This document shows, one piece after another, positions 1-7,716 of a stretch of 21,031 nt of DNA (the stretch's first letter is position 1; each line of letters begins with the position of its first letter). Source of the stretch: Alphaproteobacteria bacterium UBA2954. GTDB taxonomy: Bacteria > Pseudomonadota > Alphaproteobacteria > Puniceispirillales > Puniceispirillaceae. Made by a program: the position numbers and the translations under genes. The stretch covers positions 3,467 to 24,497 of the forward strand of contig DEBO01000033.1 in NCBI GenBank assembly GCA_002348585.1. The letters run 5' to 3'. The notes under the pieces were generated by a model. It was not told the DNA's origin, searched no databases, and saw only the letters and a list, made by a program, of their open reading frames with translations.

Positions 1-477
1 ACCTTCAAAACCATAATCTGTAAGCAGTCGACGAAGATCAGGATGTCCCGAGAAAAAAATCCCAAACATATCCCACACCTCACGTTCTGCCCAGTTTGCC
101 GACGCAAACAGTTCAATGGCAGATGGAACAATAGCACCATCAGCAGCAGTGGTGACAATGCGTAAGCGGGCATTTAAGGCAATAGACAGCATTTGATAGA
201 TAACCTCAAAACGGTCAACCTGATCTGGGTAATCGACAGCTGTCAAATCACTTAATTGCCTGAACTGGAGCATTGGATCGTCACGAACGGTTTTCAGCAC
301 AAAGAGCAGGTCATCAACCTTACAACGCAAACGCATCTCATTTCCCGCATTGTCCAGTTGCGCAGCATCACCGAACAGGGAGGCCAGCCGCTCAGTGATC
401 AGAGTCTGCTGTTGCTCAGACGACAAATATTCGCTGCCGTCTAGCTTAATCTCTTCTATTATGGTTGACCCTGTCAT
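1..477 (-). CDS. nuoC: NADH-quinone oxidoreductase subunit C (NuoC), 3' end cut by window edge
   Basis: NuoC is the 30-kDa-type subunit of the peripheral arm of respiratory complex I, on the cytoplasmic face of the inner membrane. The reading frame runs from an ATG at 477 to base 1 without a stop, giving 159 codons of about 200 expected. Family signatures are clear: DLTAVDYP near residue 80, then EREVWDMFGIFFSGHPDLRR and LTDYGFEG at the visible end. The missing part should begin with the conserved HPLRKDFP-type segment. An AGGA lies just before the ATG. It follows nuoB by 71 bases on the same strand, as the third gene of a nuo operon that continues off the left edge. Whether NuoC is fused to NuoD cannot be seen. 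The identification is secure. Confidence 0.95.
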   Translation of the reverse strand, partial: MTGSTIIEEIKLDGSEYLSSEQQQTLITERLASLFGDAAQLDNAGNEMRLRCKVDDLLFVLKTVRDDPMLQFRQLSDLTAVDYPDQVDRFEVIYQMLSIALNARLRIVTTAADGAIVPSAIELFASANWAEREVWDMFGIFFSGHPDLRRLLTDYGFEG

Positions 478-548
478 GATTATCCTGCCGTAATTATTTG
501 CCAGAGTTTGATGACAAACAGCTCCTGATTAATAAACCGCCTGACGCT

Positions 549-1127
549 TCACGTCCGAGCGATCGTTCCTGTGCGTCTGATTTTTTTCTGCAGCTGCAGC
601 AACCCGTAGACCAAGGCTTCTGCTGTTGGTGGACAGCCTGGAACGTAGACGTCAACCGGAACGATCCGGTCACATCCCCGCACGACAGCATAAGAATAGT
701 GATAATAACCACCGCCATTTGCGCATGACCCCATTGACAGTACCCAGCGCGGCTCAGGCATTTGATCGTATACACGACGAAGGGCTGGTGCCATTTTATT
801 GGTTAATGTTCCAGCAACAATCATAACGTCTGACTGACGGGGACTTGGCCGAAACAGCATGCCGTAACGATCGAGGTCATACCGGCTGGCTGCAGAATGA
901 ATCATTTCAACGGCACAGCATGCCAAGCCAAAGGTCATCGGCCATAATGACCCGGACCGCGCCCAGTTGAACAACTTGTCAGCCTTGGCAATGACGAATC
1001 CACGGTTCGTAATCTCATCGGTAACAGCATTTAGTATGGCGTCCTGATCTACCCCCGGTGGGATAGGCTTGTCCATTTCCAGTTCATGAGCCCCGTTGGG
1101 CAGCAGCGGCTTTTCGCTTATTCCCAT
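549..1127 (-). CDS. nuoB: NADH-quinone oxidoreductase subunit B (NuoB)
   Basis: NuoB carries the terminal 4Fe-4S cluster N2 of complex I, which passes electrons to quinone at the junction of the peripheral and membrane arms. The frame is open from 1148, but the ATG at 1127 is preferred: AAAGGAG sits seven bases before it, and the resulting MGISEKPL start overlaps the end of nuoA by only 10 bases. The chosen protein has 192 residues. Cluster ligands are all present: the tandem cysteines in [10 protein letters not shown], the cysteine in [12 protein letters not shown], and the one in [12 protein letters not shown]. The [13 protein letters not shown] stretch before the tandem cysteines is also typical. 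Coupled translation with nuoA is likely. Nothing suggests loss of function. Confidence 0.97.
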   Translation of the reverse strand: MGISEKPLLPNGAHELEMDKPIPPGVDQDAILNAVTDEITNRGFVIAKADKLFNWARSGSLWPMTFGLACCAVEMIHSAASRYDLDRYGMLFRPSPRQSDVMIVAGTLTNKMAPALRRVYDQMPEPRWVLSMGSCANGGGYYHYSYAVVRGCDRIVPVDVYVPGCPPTAEALVYGLLQLQKKIRRTGTIART

Positions 1128-1483
1128 TCCAGAGCTCCTTTTTTCCATTCATAGATAAAGCCGATGGTCAACACAGCCAAAAACACCATCATTGACCAGA
1201 ACCCAAACATTCCTATGTCTGCCAAAGCAACAGCCCAAGGAAACAGAAAGGCGATTTCGAGGTCAAAAATAATGAATAAAATAGCCACTAGATAAAAGCG
1301 AACATCAAACGGCTTACGCGAGTCATCAAACGCATCAAAACCGCATTCATATGCCGTTAATTTTTCGATATCAGGCTTTTGTGAACCTACCACAAATGCG
1401 CTAATAACAAACGCGACAGACAAACCAATCGCTATGGCCATAAACACTGCAATCGGCAAATATTCGCTTAAGTACGTTTCCAT
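1118..1483 (-). CDS. nuoA: NADH-quinone oxidoreductase subunit A (NuoA)
   Basis: NuoA is a small membrane-arm subunit of complex I. The 121-residue protein has three hydrophobic segments, at about residues 9-32, 62-85 and 90-112. The conserved loop between the first two reads [20 protein letters not shown] and leads into [20 protein letters not shown], both diagnostic of the family. It is the first gene of the nuo operon here: the 144 bases upstream separate it from the unrelated comE gene on the same strand, so the operon promoter probably lies there, although no convincing -35/-10 pair was found. Its last codons overlap the start of nuoB. Confidence 0.96.
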   Translation of the reverse strand: METYLSEYLPIAVFMAIAIGLSVAFVISAFVVGSQKPDIEKLTAYECGFDAFDDSRKPFDVRFYLVAILFIIFDLEIAFLFPWAVALADIGMFGFWSMMVFLAVLTIGFIYEWKKGALEWE

Positions 1484-1627
1484 TATCTTATTCCCACACC
1501 GAAGCGATCAAGGATGAACGACACGTGTAACGTTTGCTTAAGCTAACAGGCCCAAAATTGCAAGACGCAAAGGGCTGGTTTTCCTCACTTCAGAATGGCT
1601 TTTCACACAAAATCCAATGAAAGACGT

Positions 1628-2182
1628 TTAAGACTGAACAACCTTCATAAATCTCTCTTTGATTACAACCGGATCCGTATCGATAACCGGAACTTTGATA
1701 TTGCCTGATTCACACTTACAGACGATGATCGTCATCTGGTCACCGTCAAGTGCTGCTTTGACAGCGTCAAATGCATCTTCAGCTTGACATTCGACAACAT
1801 GATCACAACCACAAGCTCTCGCGACATCTGATAGTGACGTTTTCATTCCTGAATAAGTGGGCTGGTCACCGGTTGACCCATAACTTCCATTATCGATAAT
1901 CAACAATATAAAATTAGAGGCTACATTATTGGCGATGGTTGGCAGCGTTCCAAAGTTCATCAGAACGGACCCATCACCATCAAGGGCAATAACCTTTTTA
2001 TCCTGTGCGAGGGCAAGGCCCAAACCGATTGAGGACGCCAATCCCATCGTGCCAAGCATATAAAAATTGCTAGGCTGGTCATCTAGCAGATGCATTTCCT
2101 GACTGGGCAACCCAATATTTGAGACCAGGAGCTGATCAGAAATCAGCGGAATCAGTGTTTTTAAAACATCACTTCTAATCAT
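1628..2182 (-). CDS. comE: Sulfopyruvate decarboxylase beta subunit (ComE-like), thiamine diphosphate binding
   Basis: This is the cofactor-binding subunit of a split thiamine diphosphate 2-oxoacid decarboxylase of the sulfopyruvate/phosphonopyruvate type. The family reaction converts 3-sulfopyruvate to sulfoacetaldehyde and CO2. The GDG...N cofactor motif is present: LDGDGSVLMNFG at residues 67-78 and IIDNGSYGSTGDQ about 30 residues later. The frame is open from 2212, but ATG 2182 is chosen because it lies three bases after the comD stop codon and follows GGGAG and AAGGAA; the protein is then 184 residues, near the family size. It forms a two-gene operon with comD. Phosphonopyruvate decarboxylase is the main alternative: the two cannot be separated by motif alone, though split subunits favour ComDE. 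Confidence 0.85.
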   Translation of the reverse strand: MIRSDVLKTLIPLISDQLLVSNIGLPSQEMHLLDDQPSNFYMLGTMGLASSIGLGLALAQDKKVIALDGDGSVLMNFGTLPTIANNVASNFILLIIDNGSYGSTGDQPTYSGMKTSLSDVARACGCDHVVECQAEDAFDAVKAALDGDQMTIIVCKCESGNIKVPVIDTDPVVIKERFMKVVQS

Positions 2183-2186
2183 TTCC

Positions 2187-2684
2187 TTAAGCTCCCTTCC
2201 AAAACGTTGCATCCATTAACACAGCAACCGGCTTCTTTGACATGTAGCAATAAGACAGAATGTCTGTCAGCTCATCAACATCCTCTGGTTTATGAAAATG
2301 GTAAGTTGGAATACTCAACTGATTTAATAGTGCTTTAGTATGGACAGCCATTTCAACCTGACAGGCCACAGGTTCACCCACCTCGCCGCGATAACTGATT
2401 AGCATAGGCAACGGCATCCGATAAAATTGAATCAATGTCGCTAGCGCATTGATTGTCACACCTATTGCAGTATTCTGCATTATGATAGCAGGCCGTTTCC
2501 CCCCCAAATAGGCACCGGCACATAAACCCATACCCTCGTCCTCACGATTTGCTGGTATGTGATATATATCTGGCGCTTCGTCGATTTTTTCTATCACGCC
2601 TGCAAGTTGTTTGCAGGGCACTGTGGTGACAAAATCAACATTATTTTTCACAAGCGCATCCATTATGACATCATTGACCGACAT
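2187..2684 (-). CDS. comD: Sulfopyruvate decarboxylase alpha subunit (ComD-like)
   Basis: This is the pyrimidine-domain subunit that partners ComE to form the active site of sulfopyruvate decarboxylase. In archaea the pair works in coenzyme M synthesis; in marine bacteria it is known from breakdown of C3 sulfonates such as sulfolactate. The 165-residue protein contains IPANREDEGMGLCAGAYLGG (residues 43-62), whose first glutamate aligns with the glutamate that activates thiamine diphosphate, followed by IIMQNTAIGVTINAL and LISYRGEVGE. The start is supported by AAGGAG seven bases before ATG 2684. The gene is divergent from a dehydrogenase/GST/MFS cluster, which could supply or process its substrate; that link is an inference from position. 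Confidence 0.85.
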   Translation of the reverse strand: MSVNDVIMDALVKNNVDFVTTVPCKQLAGVIEKIDEAPDIYHIPANREDEGMGLCAGAYLGGKRPAIIMQNTAIGVTINALATLIQFYRMPLPMLISYRGEVGEPVACQVEMAVHTKALLNQLSIPTYHFHKPEDVDELTDILSYCYMSKKPVAVLMDATFWKGA

Positions 2685-2879
2685 CTGCTGTCTCCTTACT
2701 TTGCCTAAAACCGTCGCTTAAAGGACATTGGCTAATGAATGTCATCCCCAATACCTACACTTTTCGCGACATCATACAGATAAACTGAAAACAGAAAAGT
2801 AATTTCAATAAGATTGGATGCGCAGTTGCAATATGTCATCTGCGCGTTAGGCTAAAGACCGCACCTAAAGGAAATGTTT
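2685..2879. promoter_or_regulatory. Divergent control region between comD and the SDR gene, with two inverted repeats
   Basis: The 195 bases between the divergent genes must hold both promoters. Two inverted repeats are visible. The first, at 2724-2743, has arms GACATT and AATGTC around eight bases, with a nested CATT/AATG. The second has arms GCGCAG (2820-2825) and CTGCGC (2840-2845) around 14 bases, ending 34 bases before the chosen SDR start; it could be an operator or a leader hairpin. No regulator gene lies beside them in the window, and no convincing core promoter hexamers were found. Confidence 0.4.
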
Positions 2880-3692
2880 ATGACTATAAAAACTCCCTTC
2901 TCTCTATCAGGAAAAATAGCTGTTATTACAGGTTTTGGCGCTCCCAAAGATGCACTGAGCAATGGCGGTGCCATTGCTCGACTGTTTGCAAAGCAGGGTG
3001 CTGTTATTGAGGGCCTTGATATTTCAGCAGAGGACGCACAGAACACAGTTGAGGCAATCAACAAGGCAGGAGGGCAGGCTTTCTTCACATCTGGTGATGC
3101 TACTAGTGAGGCAGATATTGATAGCTGGATAAAATCAGTTTTGCAACGGCATGGCCGGATTGATATTCTAATCAACAATGTCGGCCAATCCGAGCGGCTT
3201 ACCCCAGGAGATGCAGATACCAACATTTGGCGTGCCCAGCTAGCTCTGAATTTGGACAGCGCATTTTATTGTACGCGGGCCGTTTTGCCGGCTATGATCA
3301 ATGCTGGTAAAGGGGCTATTGTAAATATTTCATCTGTTGCCGGCATTCGCCATCTGGGTAAACCCCAAATTGGTTATAATACTGCAAAAGCGGCTCTTCA
3401 GCAGCTCACAAAGACATCTGCCGCCTTGCATGCAAAAGATGGTATCCGCATGAATTGTGTCCTGCCTGGACTCATGAACACCCCCATGGTCAGACGGATG
3501 GCTCAGAAATATGCTAGCGGCGATTATGAAGGCTATGTTGCTAAACGCCATAAGCAAGTACCTATGGGCCATATGGGCGCTCCAGAAGATGTGGCGCATG
3601 CCGCCCTTTATCTAGCCTCTGATGAGGCTGCCTATGTGACCGGCGCAGAACTCGTTGTGGATGGAGGCATCACAGCGATGATCCCAGAGTGA
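2880..3692 (+). CDS. Short-chain dehydrogenase/reductase (SDR), classical type with extended glycine loop
   Basis: This is an NAD(P)-dependent oxidoreductase of the classical SDR family. ATG 2880 is preferred over the in-frame ATG at 2874 because AAAGGA then has normal spacing; the protein is 270 residues. The Rossmann start VITGFGAPKDALSNGGAIA has a longer loop between the glycines than the usual TGxxxGxG, as in the known TGxxxGPGxGNG-type variants. NNVG (99-102), catalytic Asn124, Ser151/152, Tyr166 and Lys170 (YNTAK) and the C-terminal VTGAELVVDGG are intact, so it should be active. The substrate is unknown. It heads a co-directional SDR-GST-MFS run opposite comDE, so oxidation of a hydroxy-sulfonate such as sulfolactate is one possibility, based on position only. 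Confidence 0.9.
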   Translation: MTIKTPFSLSGKIAVITGFGAPKDALSNGGAIARLFAKQGAVIEGLDISAEDAQNTVEAINKAGGQAFFTSGDATSEADIDSWIKSVLQRHGRIDILINNVGQSERLTPGDADTNIWRAQLALNLDSAFYCTRAVLPAMINAGKGAIVNISSVAGIRHLGKPQIGYNTAKAALQQLTKTSAALHAKDGIRMNCVLPGLMNTPMVRRMAQKYASGDYEGYVAKRHKQVPMGHMGAPEDVAHAALYLASDEAAYVTGAELVVDGGITAMIPE

Positions 3693-3731
3693 GAGTTTGT
3701 AATCTCCGTTTAGGTTAAGAAAGGTTGTGTA

Positions 3732-4346
3732 ATGTCAGATTACCATATTTATGGCAGGCCGTTTGCTGGATCACTTATCGCTGAATTTCTATTCACAGCT
3801 GCAGACTGCCCATATACCATAAGTTTTCCAGATGAGACTGAACGCAAGACAGCTCAATTTTTAGCTAAAAACCCAACAGGCCGCATTCCCGTTCTAGTCT
3901 GCCCTGAAGGGCATAGCATGTTTGAATCACTCGCTATTGTTCACCATATCACCGAACGGTTTGACGGGCTTGCACCAACCGCTTCTAGTGCAGACAGAGA
4001 CCGTTATTTATGTCTGATCACACTTCTAGCAACAACTGTCTACCCAGCTTATCACCGGCAACATCACACACGTTATTATGGGCTCGAGGATGGTTTTGAA
4101 GGCATCAAAGCCAAAGCACGCGAAATGAATGATACCCTGTTTGATTATCTTGAAGACCAAATTTCTCCCTATTTGCTAGGTCAGAATGTTTGTGCGGCTG
4201 ATTTCTATCTTTACATGCTAACCAGATGGGACCCACAAAAAGACCAGATGCTTGCAAAACGGCCAAAGCTGGCGGCTTTCTGTAAACAGATGCGCGGCCA
4301 CAATGTGGTTGAGACCGTGCTAGCCAAACAGCCGCGAAAAAAGTAA
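3732..4346 (+). CDS. Glutathione S-transferase-like protein
   Basis: This 204-residue cytosolic protein has the two-domain GST layout. The N-terminal thioredoxin-like half carries GRIPVLVCPEG (residues 50-60), with the cis-proline at 53, and FESLAIVHHI (64-73), where Glu65-Ser66 would bind the gamma-glutamyl part of glutathione. The helical C-terminal half contains SPYLLGQNVCAADFYLYMLT, matching the GST N-capping and hydrophobic staple region. AAAGG precedes the ATG. It starts 39 bases after the SDR gene and is probably co-transcribed with it and with the MFS gene. The reaction is unknown: bacterial GSTs near catabolic genes may open, dehalogenate or isomerise substrates, and nothing here decides between these. 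Confidence 0.85.
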   Translation: MSDYHIYGRPFAGSLIAEFLFTAADCPYTISFPDETERKTAQFLAKNPTGRIPVLVCPEGHSMFESLAIVHHITERFDGLAPTASSADRDRYLCLITLLATTVYPAYHRQHHTRYYGLEDGFEGIKAKAREMNDTLFDYLEDQISPYLLGQNVCAADFYLYMLTRWDPQKDQMLAKRPKLAAFCKQMRGHNVVETVLAKQPRKK

Positions 4347-4370
4347 CCGTTTGACAAAACATCTGGCGGT

Positions 4371-5678
4371 ATGATTACATCTCAGCTAATCAGGCTTGAA
4401 TCCTTATCAACTCGGCCTATCATCGCCCTTATGCACGCCTCGTCTTTTTCCGCATCGTCAGTCCATGACCGCTCCTATTCTTGGTTCAGACTGACCGTTA
4501 CTCTTATTATTGCTATATTTGCAAATGCAGGCATGTGGGCCGTAATTACGATTATGCCTGCCCTAGAGACAGATTTTGAAACCGCACGGTCCGTTACTTC
4601 TCTGCCTTTTACGTTAAATATGATCGGCTTTGCAGTTGGTAATTTGGTCATCGGCCGTGTTATTGACAGATTTGGTGTAATCATTTCTGTCATTTCAGCG
4701 GCTATGGCCAGCGCAATCGCCTATTATCTGGCAAGCCAGACACAGAATTTTCAAATGCTGACAGCCTTTCATCTGCTGTTAGGTTTTGGTACTGCAGCCG
4801 GTTTTGGCCCGCTGATTTCCGATATTTCACACTGGTTTTTAAAACATCGTGGTATTGCTGTTGCACTGATTGCAAGTGGCAATTATCTGGCAGGCGGATT
4901 GTGGCCACTATTTTTGTCAGATATCCTCCTCGAACAGGGTTGGCGGGAAGCCTACCAGATACTAGCTGCTCTGACTTTGATTGTGATTATACCCCTCACC
5001 TTGCTGCTGCGCCGCCGCCTGCCTAATGCCGCGCATCAGCAAGCCTCTGCCCTTGCTTCAGCCAACAGTGCAAAAATCAACCTATCTACACGCCCTTTAC
5101 TTTTATTATTGGGAATAGCTGGTATTTCTTGCTGTGTAGCTATGTCAATGCCACAGGTACACATAGTATCTTACTGTGTAGGGTTAGGATATGGTCCTGC
5201 TGTTGGCGTCCAGATGCTGTCTGTGATGTTGTTGGGCGGCGTGGTCAGTCGCATTGTCTCAGGCCTGATTGCAGATAGGCTAGGTGGCATAAAAACTGTT
5301 CTTTTGGGAGCCTCTTTGCAATGTATAGCGCTGGTGATGTATCTACCGTTTGACGGAATGATATCACTATATGTAGTCAGTCTTGTCTTTGGCCTTTCAC
5401 AAGGCGGTATTGTGCCAGGCTATGCCGTAATTGTGCGCGAATATCTTCCACCGCGTGAAGCTGGTGAACAGGTCGGTTTTGTGATCATGATGACGATATT
5501 AGGGATGGCTCTTGGCGGCTGGTTATCTGGCTGGATTTATGACCTGACAGGTTCTTATCAACTGGCTTTTGTGAATGGGATTGCCTGGAATTTACTGACC
5601 ATATTGATTATCGCCGGGCTTTTCTTCCGCACGCTGCCACCGGCAAAGCTTAGGCAATGTGAACCAGCCATGAAATAG
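4371..5678 (+). CDS. MFS transporter (monocarboxylate/oxalate-formate type)
   Basis: This is a major facilitator superfamily permease of about 12 membrane segments in the inner membrane. The first segment begins near residue 40 (FRLTVTLIIAIFANAGMW). GNLVIGRVIDRFGVII (about 94-109) is the loop 2-3 signature, and SGLIADRLGGIKTVLLG its counterpart in the second half. The sequence between segments 6 and 7 (LLRRRLPNAAHQQASA) is the usual basic cytoplasmic loop. The whole resembles the monocarboxylate porter and oxalate:formate antiporter families, so a small organic anion is the likely substrate. The start is uncertain: neither ATG 4371 nor the in-frame ATG 4431 has a strong ribosome site, and the first 40 residues look non-conserved. 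It closes the SDR-GST-MFS run, 24 bases after the GST gene. Confidence 0.88.
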   Translation: MITSQLIRLESLSTRPIIALMHASSFSASSVHDRSYSWFRLTVTLIIAIFANAGMWAVITIMPALETDFETARSVTSLPFTLNMIGFAVGNLVIGRVIDRFGVIISVISAAMASAIAYYLASQTQNFQMLTAFHLLLGFGTAAGFGPLISDISHWFLKHRGIAVALIASGNYLAGGLWPLFLSDILLEQGWREAYQILAALTLIVIIPLTLLLRRRLPNAAHQQASALASANSAKINLSTRPLLLLLGIAGISCCVAMSMPQVHIVSYCVGLGYGPAVGVQMLSVMLLGGVVSRIVSGLIADRLGGIKTVLLGASLQCIALVMYLPFDGMISLYVVSLVFGLSQGGIVPGYAVIVREYLPPREAGEQVGFVIMMTILGMALGGWLSGWIYDLTGSYQLAFVNGIAWNLLTILIIAGLFFRTLPPAKLRQCEPAMK

Positions 5679-5845
5679 GTGCCTCAACGTTAAAAGGAAT
5701 GCAGGCAGGCTATCTGCACAGCCAGGCTTTCATTTACTGCATGTGCTAGTATCTTTAGAACTAACGCGAAATGATACTCGCCTAGCAGAACACGAAGCCA
5801 ACCCTGCTGAACAGAAAGACATGTGCCATGATCTCACCCCCTTAA

Positions 5846-6514
5846 AGCTATCATCCTGTGCCCTTGCATGCACATCATCATCTTCCTCCGGAAAAGGCGT
5901 AGACAGAAGCTGAGAGTTTCTTAGAAAAAATGTCAAAACGACATTCTATCAGGGATTTTTCTGACGTTGATGTTGATGAAAACGTCATAAGAACGGCAAT
6001 CAGTACAGCTGCACGTGCCCCGTCTGGCGCAAATCAGCAATACTGGCATTTCGTAGCGATAAAAAATGCTAAAATAAAATGAAAGATACGAGACGCAGCA
6101 GAAGCAGAAGAACTGGCCTTTTACAATGGCGGTGGCGGTTATGAGTGGCTAAAGGCTCTTGAGCCAATTGGGACAGGTCCTGACAAGCCGCATATCACAA
6201 TAGCCCCATGGCTTATTATTATCTTTGCTCAGGCTTATGGTCTGCGCAATTATGGCACAAGATATAAACATTATTATGTTCCAGAAAGTGTGGGTATCGC
6301 CTCTGGATTCCTCATTACGACTCTGCATAATTGCGGCCTTAGCACGCTGATTCACACGCCTAACCCATTGTCTTTTTTAAATGAGGTCTGCCAAAGGCCC
6401 AAAAATGAAAAGCCTTTTATGATTATACCTGTTAGCTATCCGACGCCGCAAGCCACAGTTCCACAAGATTCACTTTACAAGAAAACCGAGCAGGAGGTTT
6501 TATCGGTGTTCTGA
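5846..6514 (+). pseudogene. Iodotyrosine deiodinase-like nitroreductase, broken by two in-frame stop codons
   Basis: One frame reads as an FMN-dependent nitroreductase of the iodotyrosine deiodinase-like group from about 5849 (YHPVPLHAHHHLPPEKA) to the TGA at 6512, interrupted by TAG at 5900-5902 and TGA at 6080-6082. Family landmarks flank both stops: SKRHSIRDFSD (FMN phosphate site), APSGANQQYWHFV, IAPWLIIIFAQAYGL, VPESVGIASGFLI and ATVP near the end. There is no frameshift. At the TGA the family usually has arginine (IKxKIRDAAE context), so CGA to TGA is the simplest change; TAG could come from CAG. The usual GRP and VGYP motifs are here QRP and VSYP, hinting at relaxed constraint. No start codon is seen after the TAA at 5843. 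Sequencing error is less likely, since it would require two independent errors. Confidence 0.85.
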
Positions 6515-6555
6515 AAAAACCAGAACCATCAATTCAGAGAGAACCTTGGATTGAA

Positions 6556-7716
6556 CTAAAGGGAAAATAGACCTTTATTTTGATATTTTTGGAAAGGGTT
6601 ATCATCAAGTCCAAAATGTTCTCTCAGAACCGTTTCATAAACTGTTCTGTAATCAATTTCGAACTCGAGATTGTTATTCCTCAACCTACCTAAATTAGGA
6701 ACTTCACCAACAAACCCACCTTTTAGTTTGCCGCCCATCAGAAAATGTGGGGCGGCCATCCCATGGTCAGTTCCCCTGGAACCATTCTCCGCAGCACGCC
6801 TACCAAATTCGGAATACGTCATAATCACCGTGTCATTCCATATTCCAATATTTTGGAGCGCCTGAACAGTTTCATAAAGAGATTCATCTAATTCTCTCAG
6901 CAAATCTCTATGCCTCCAGAATTGTTCTGAGTGAGTATCAAAGCTGCCAATAGCAACTTTTAAAACTGGGATATTTACGCCTTTTGATAGTATATTGCAG
7001 ACCTTGCTCAACTGCGCACCTAGATTACCCCGACCGACCGACGAGAATCTATTTGCACCAGATAACTTATTTTGGATTTGTTTTAATTTTTCACTATTTT
7101 GCTTTCGTCCCTGCATCAAGTCCGCAAGTAGGCCAAAAGTTTCAGGAACAGGAACTGTCTGGTCACGAGCCTCCAATTCTGCAGCCGCAAAACCAATGGA
7201 ATTGGGCCCATAAAATCCATCTAGACCACCGCGAAACACGTCACCAGATTGGTCTAAGTAAATAGCCTTTCCATCCAAATTTCTCTGGTTCCCTATCAGA
7301 TCTAAAGAATCATTGAGCCATCCGTTACGACCTTTTGCCTTTCCGTCTCCTCCAGTTTCCCAAAGTTCAATAGAACGGAAGTGAGATAAAACAGGGTTGG
7401 GATAGCCCAGATTTTGAACGATTTTAAGCTCACCTGTTTCGTAAATTTTAGCCAGTCCTTTTAAACTAAAATGAAGTCCAACATTTTCACTAATCGTCAA
7501 AATGTCTTTTTTTGGTATTCCAATCGAAGGCCTCAACTTGTAATAATTTCGGTCGCTATACGGAATTACCGTGTTTAATCCATCATTTGCGCCTTGCAGT
7601 TCTACTAATATGAGATACTTCGAAGCTATCGCTGCATTCAAATAAGAAGAAGGCAGAAGAGAGAACAGGGATGTTGCACCAAAGAATGACAACGATTGAC
7701 GCCGTGTGTACTTCAT
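6556..7716 (-). CDS. DUF1501 family exported protein
   Basis: This is a 386-residue member of DUF1501, a sulfatase/alkaline-phosphatase-fold related family of unproven function. The N-terminus MKYTRRQSLSFFG followed by a hydrophobic stretch ending near residue 30 resembles a twin-arginine export signal. Family blocks are YLILVELQGANDGLNTVIPY (34-53), VLSHFRSIELWETGG, SFDTHSEQFWRHRDLL, and DTVIMTYSEFGRRAAENGS followed by RGTDHGMAAPHFLMGG. These hold the acidic and histidine residues expected to bind metal. Its ATG overlaps the stop of the upstream DUF1800 gene by four bases (ATGA), so the two are translationally coupled. The pairing is common across bacteria. The gene is visibly AT-richer than the neighbouring tct operon. 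Confidence 0.9.
   Translation of the reverse strand: MKYTRRQSLSFFGATSLFSLLPSSYLNAAIASKYLILVELQGANDGLNTVIPYSDRNYYKLRPSIGIPKKDILTISENVGLHFSLKGLAKIYETGELKIVQNLGYPNPVLSHFRSIELWETGGDGKAKGRNGWLNDSLDLIGNQRNLDGKAIYLDQSGDVFRGGLDGFYGPNSIGFAAAELEARDQTVPVPETFGLLADLMQGRKQNSEKLKQIQNKLSGANRFSSVGRGNLGAQLSKVCNILSKGVNIPVLKVAIGSFDTHSEQFWRHRDLLRELDESLYETVQALQNIGIWNDTVIMTYSEFGRRAAENGSRGTDHGMAAPHFLMGGKLKGGFVGEVPNLGRLRNNNLEFEIDYRTVYETVLREHFGLDDNPFQKYQNKGLFSL

Noticed and set aside
498..826. Plus-strand open frames over nuoB
   Set aside because: They are antisense to a well-conserved complex I gene and show no family resemblance.
5730..5936. A 68-residue minus-strand open frame
   Set aside because: It lies antisense to the start of the nitroreductase pseudogene, has no ribosome site worth noting and resembles no known protein.
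6080..6082. TGA in the nitroreductase frame read as selenocysteine or another recoded residue
   Set aside because: The family has arginine rather than cysteine there, a second stop (TAG at 5900) also interrupts the frame, and other genes in the window use TGA as a normal stop.
6508..6526. GTTCTG/CAGAAC hairpin between the pseudogene and the DUF1501 gene
   Set aside because: The stem is six bases and no T-run follows on either strand, so a terminator call is not supported.
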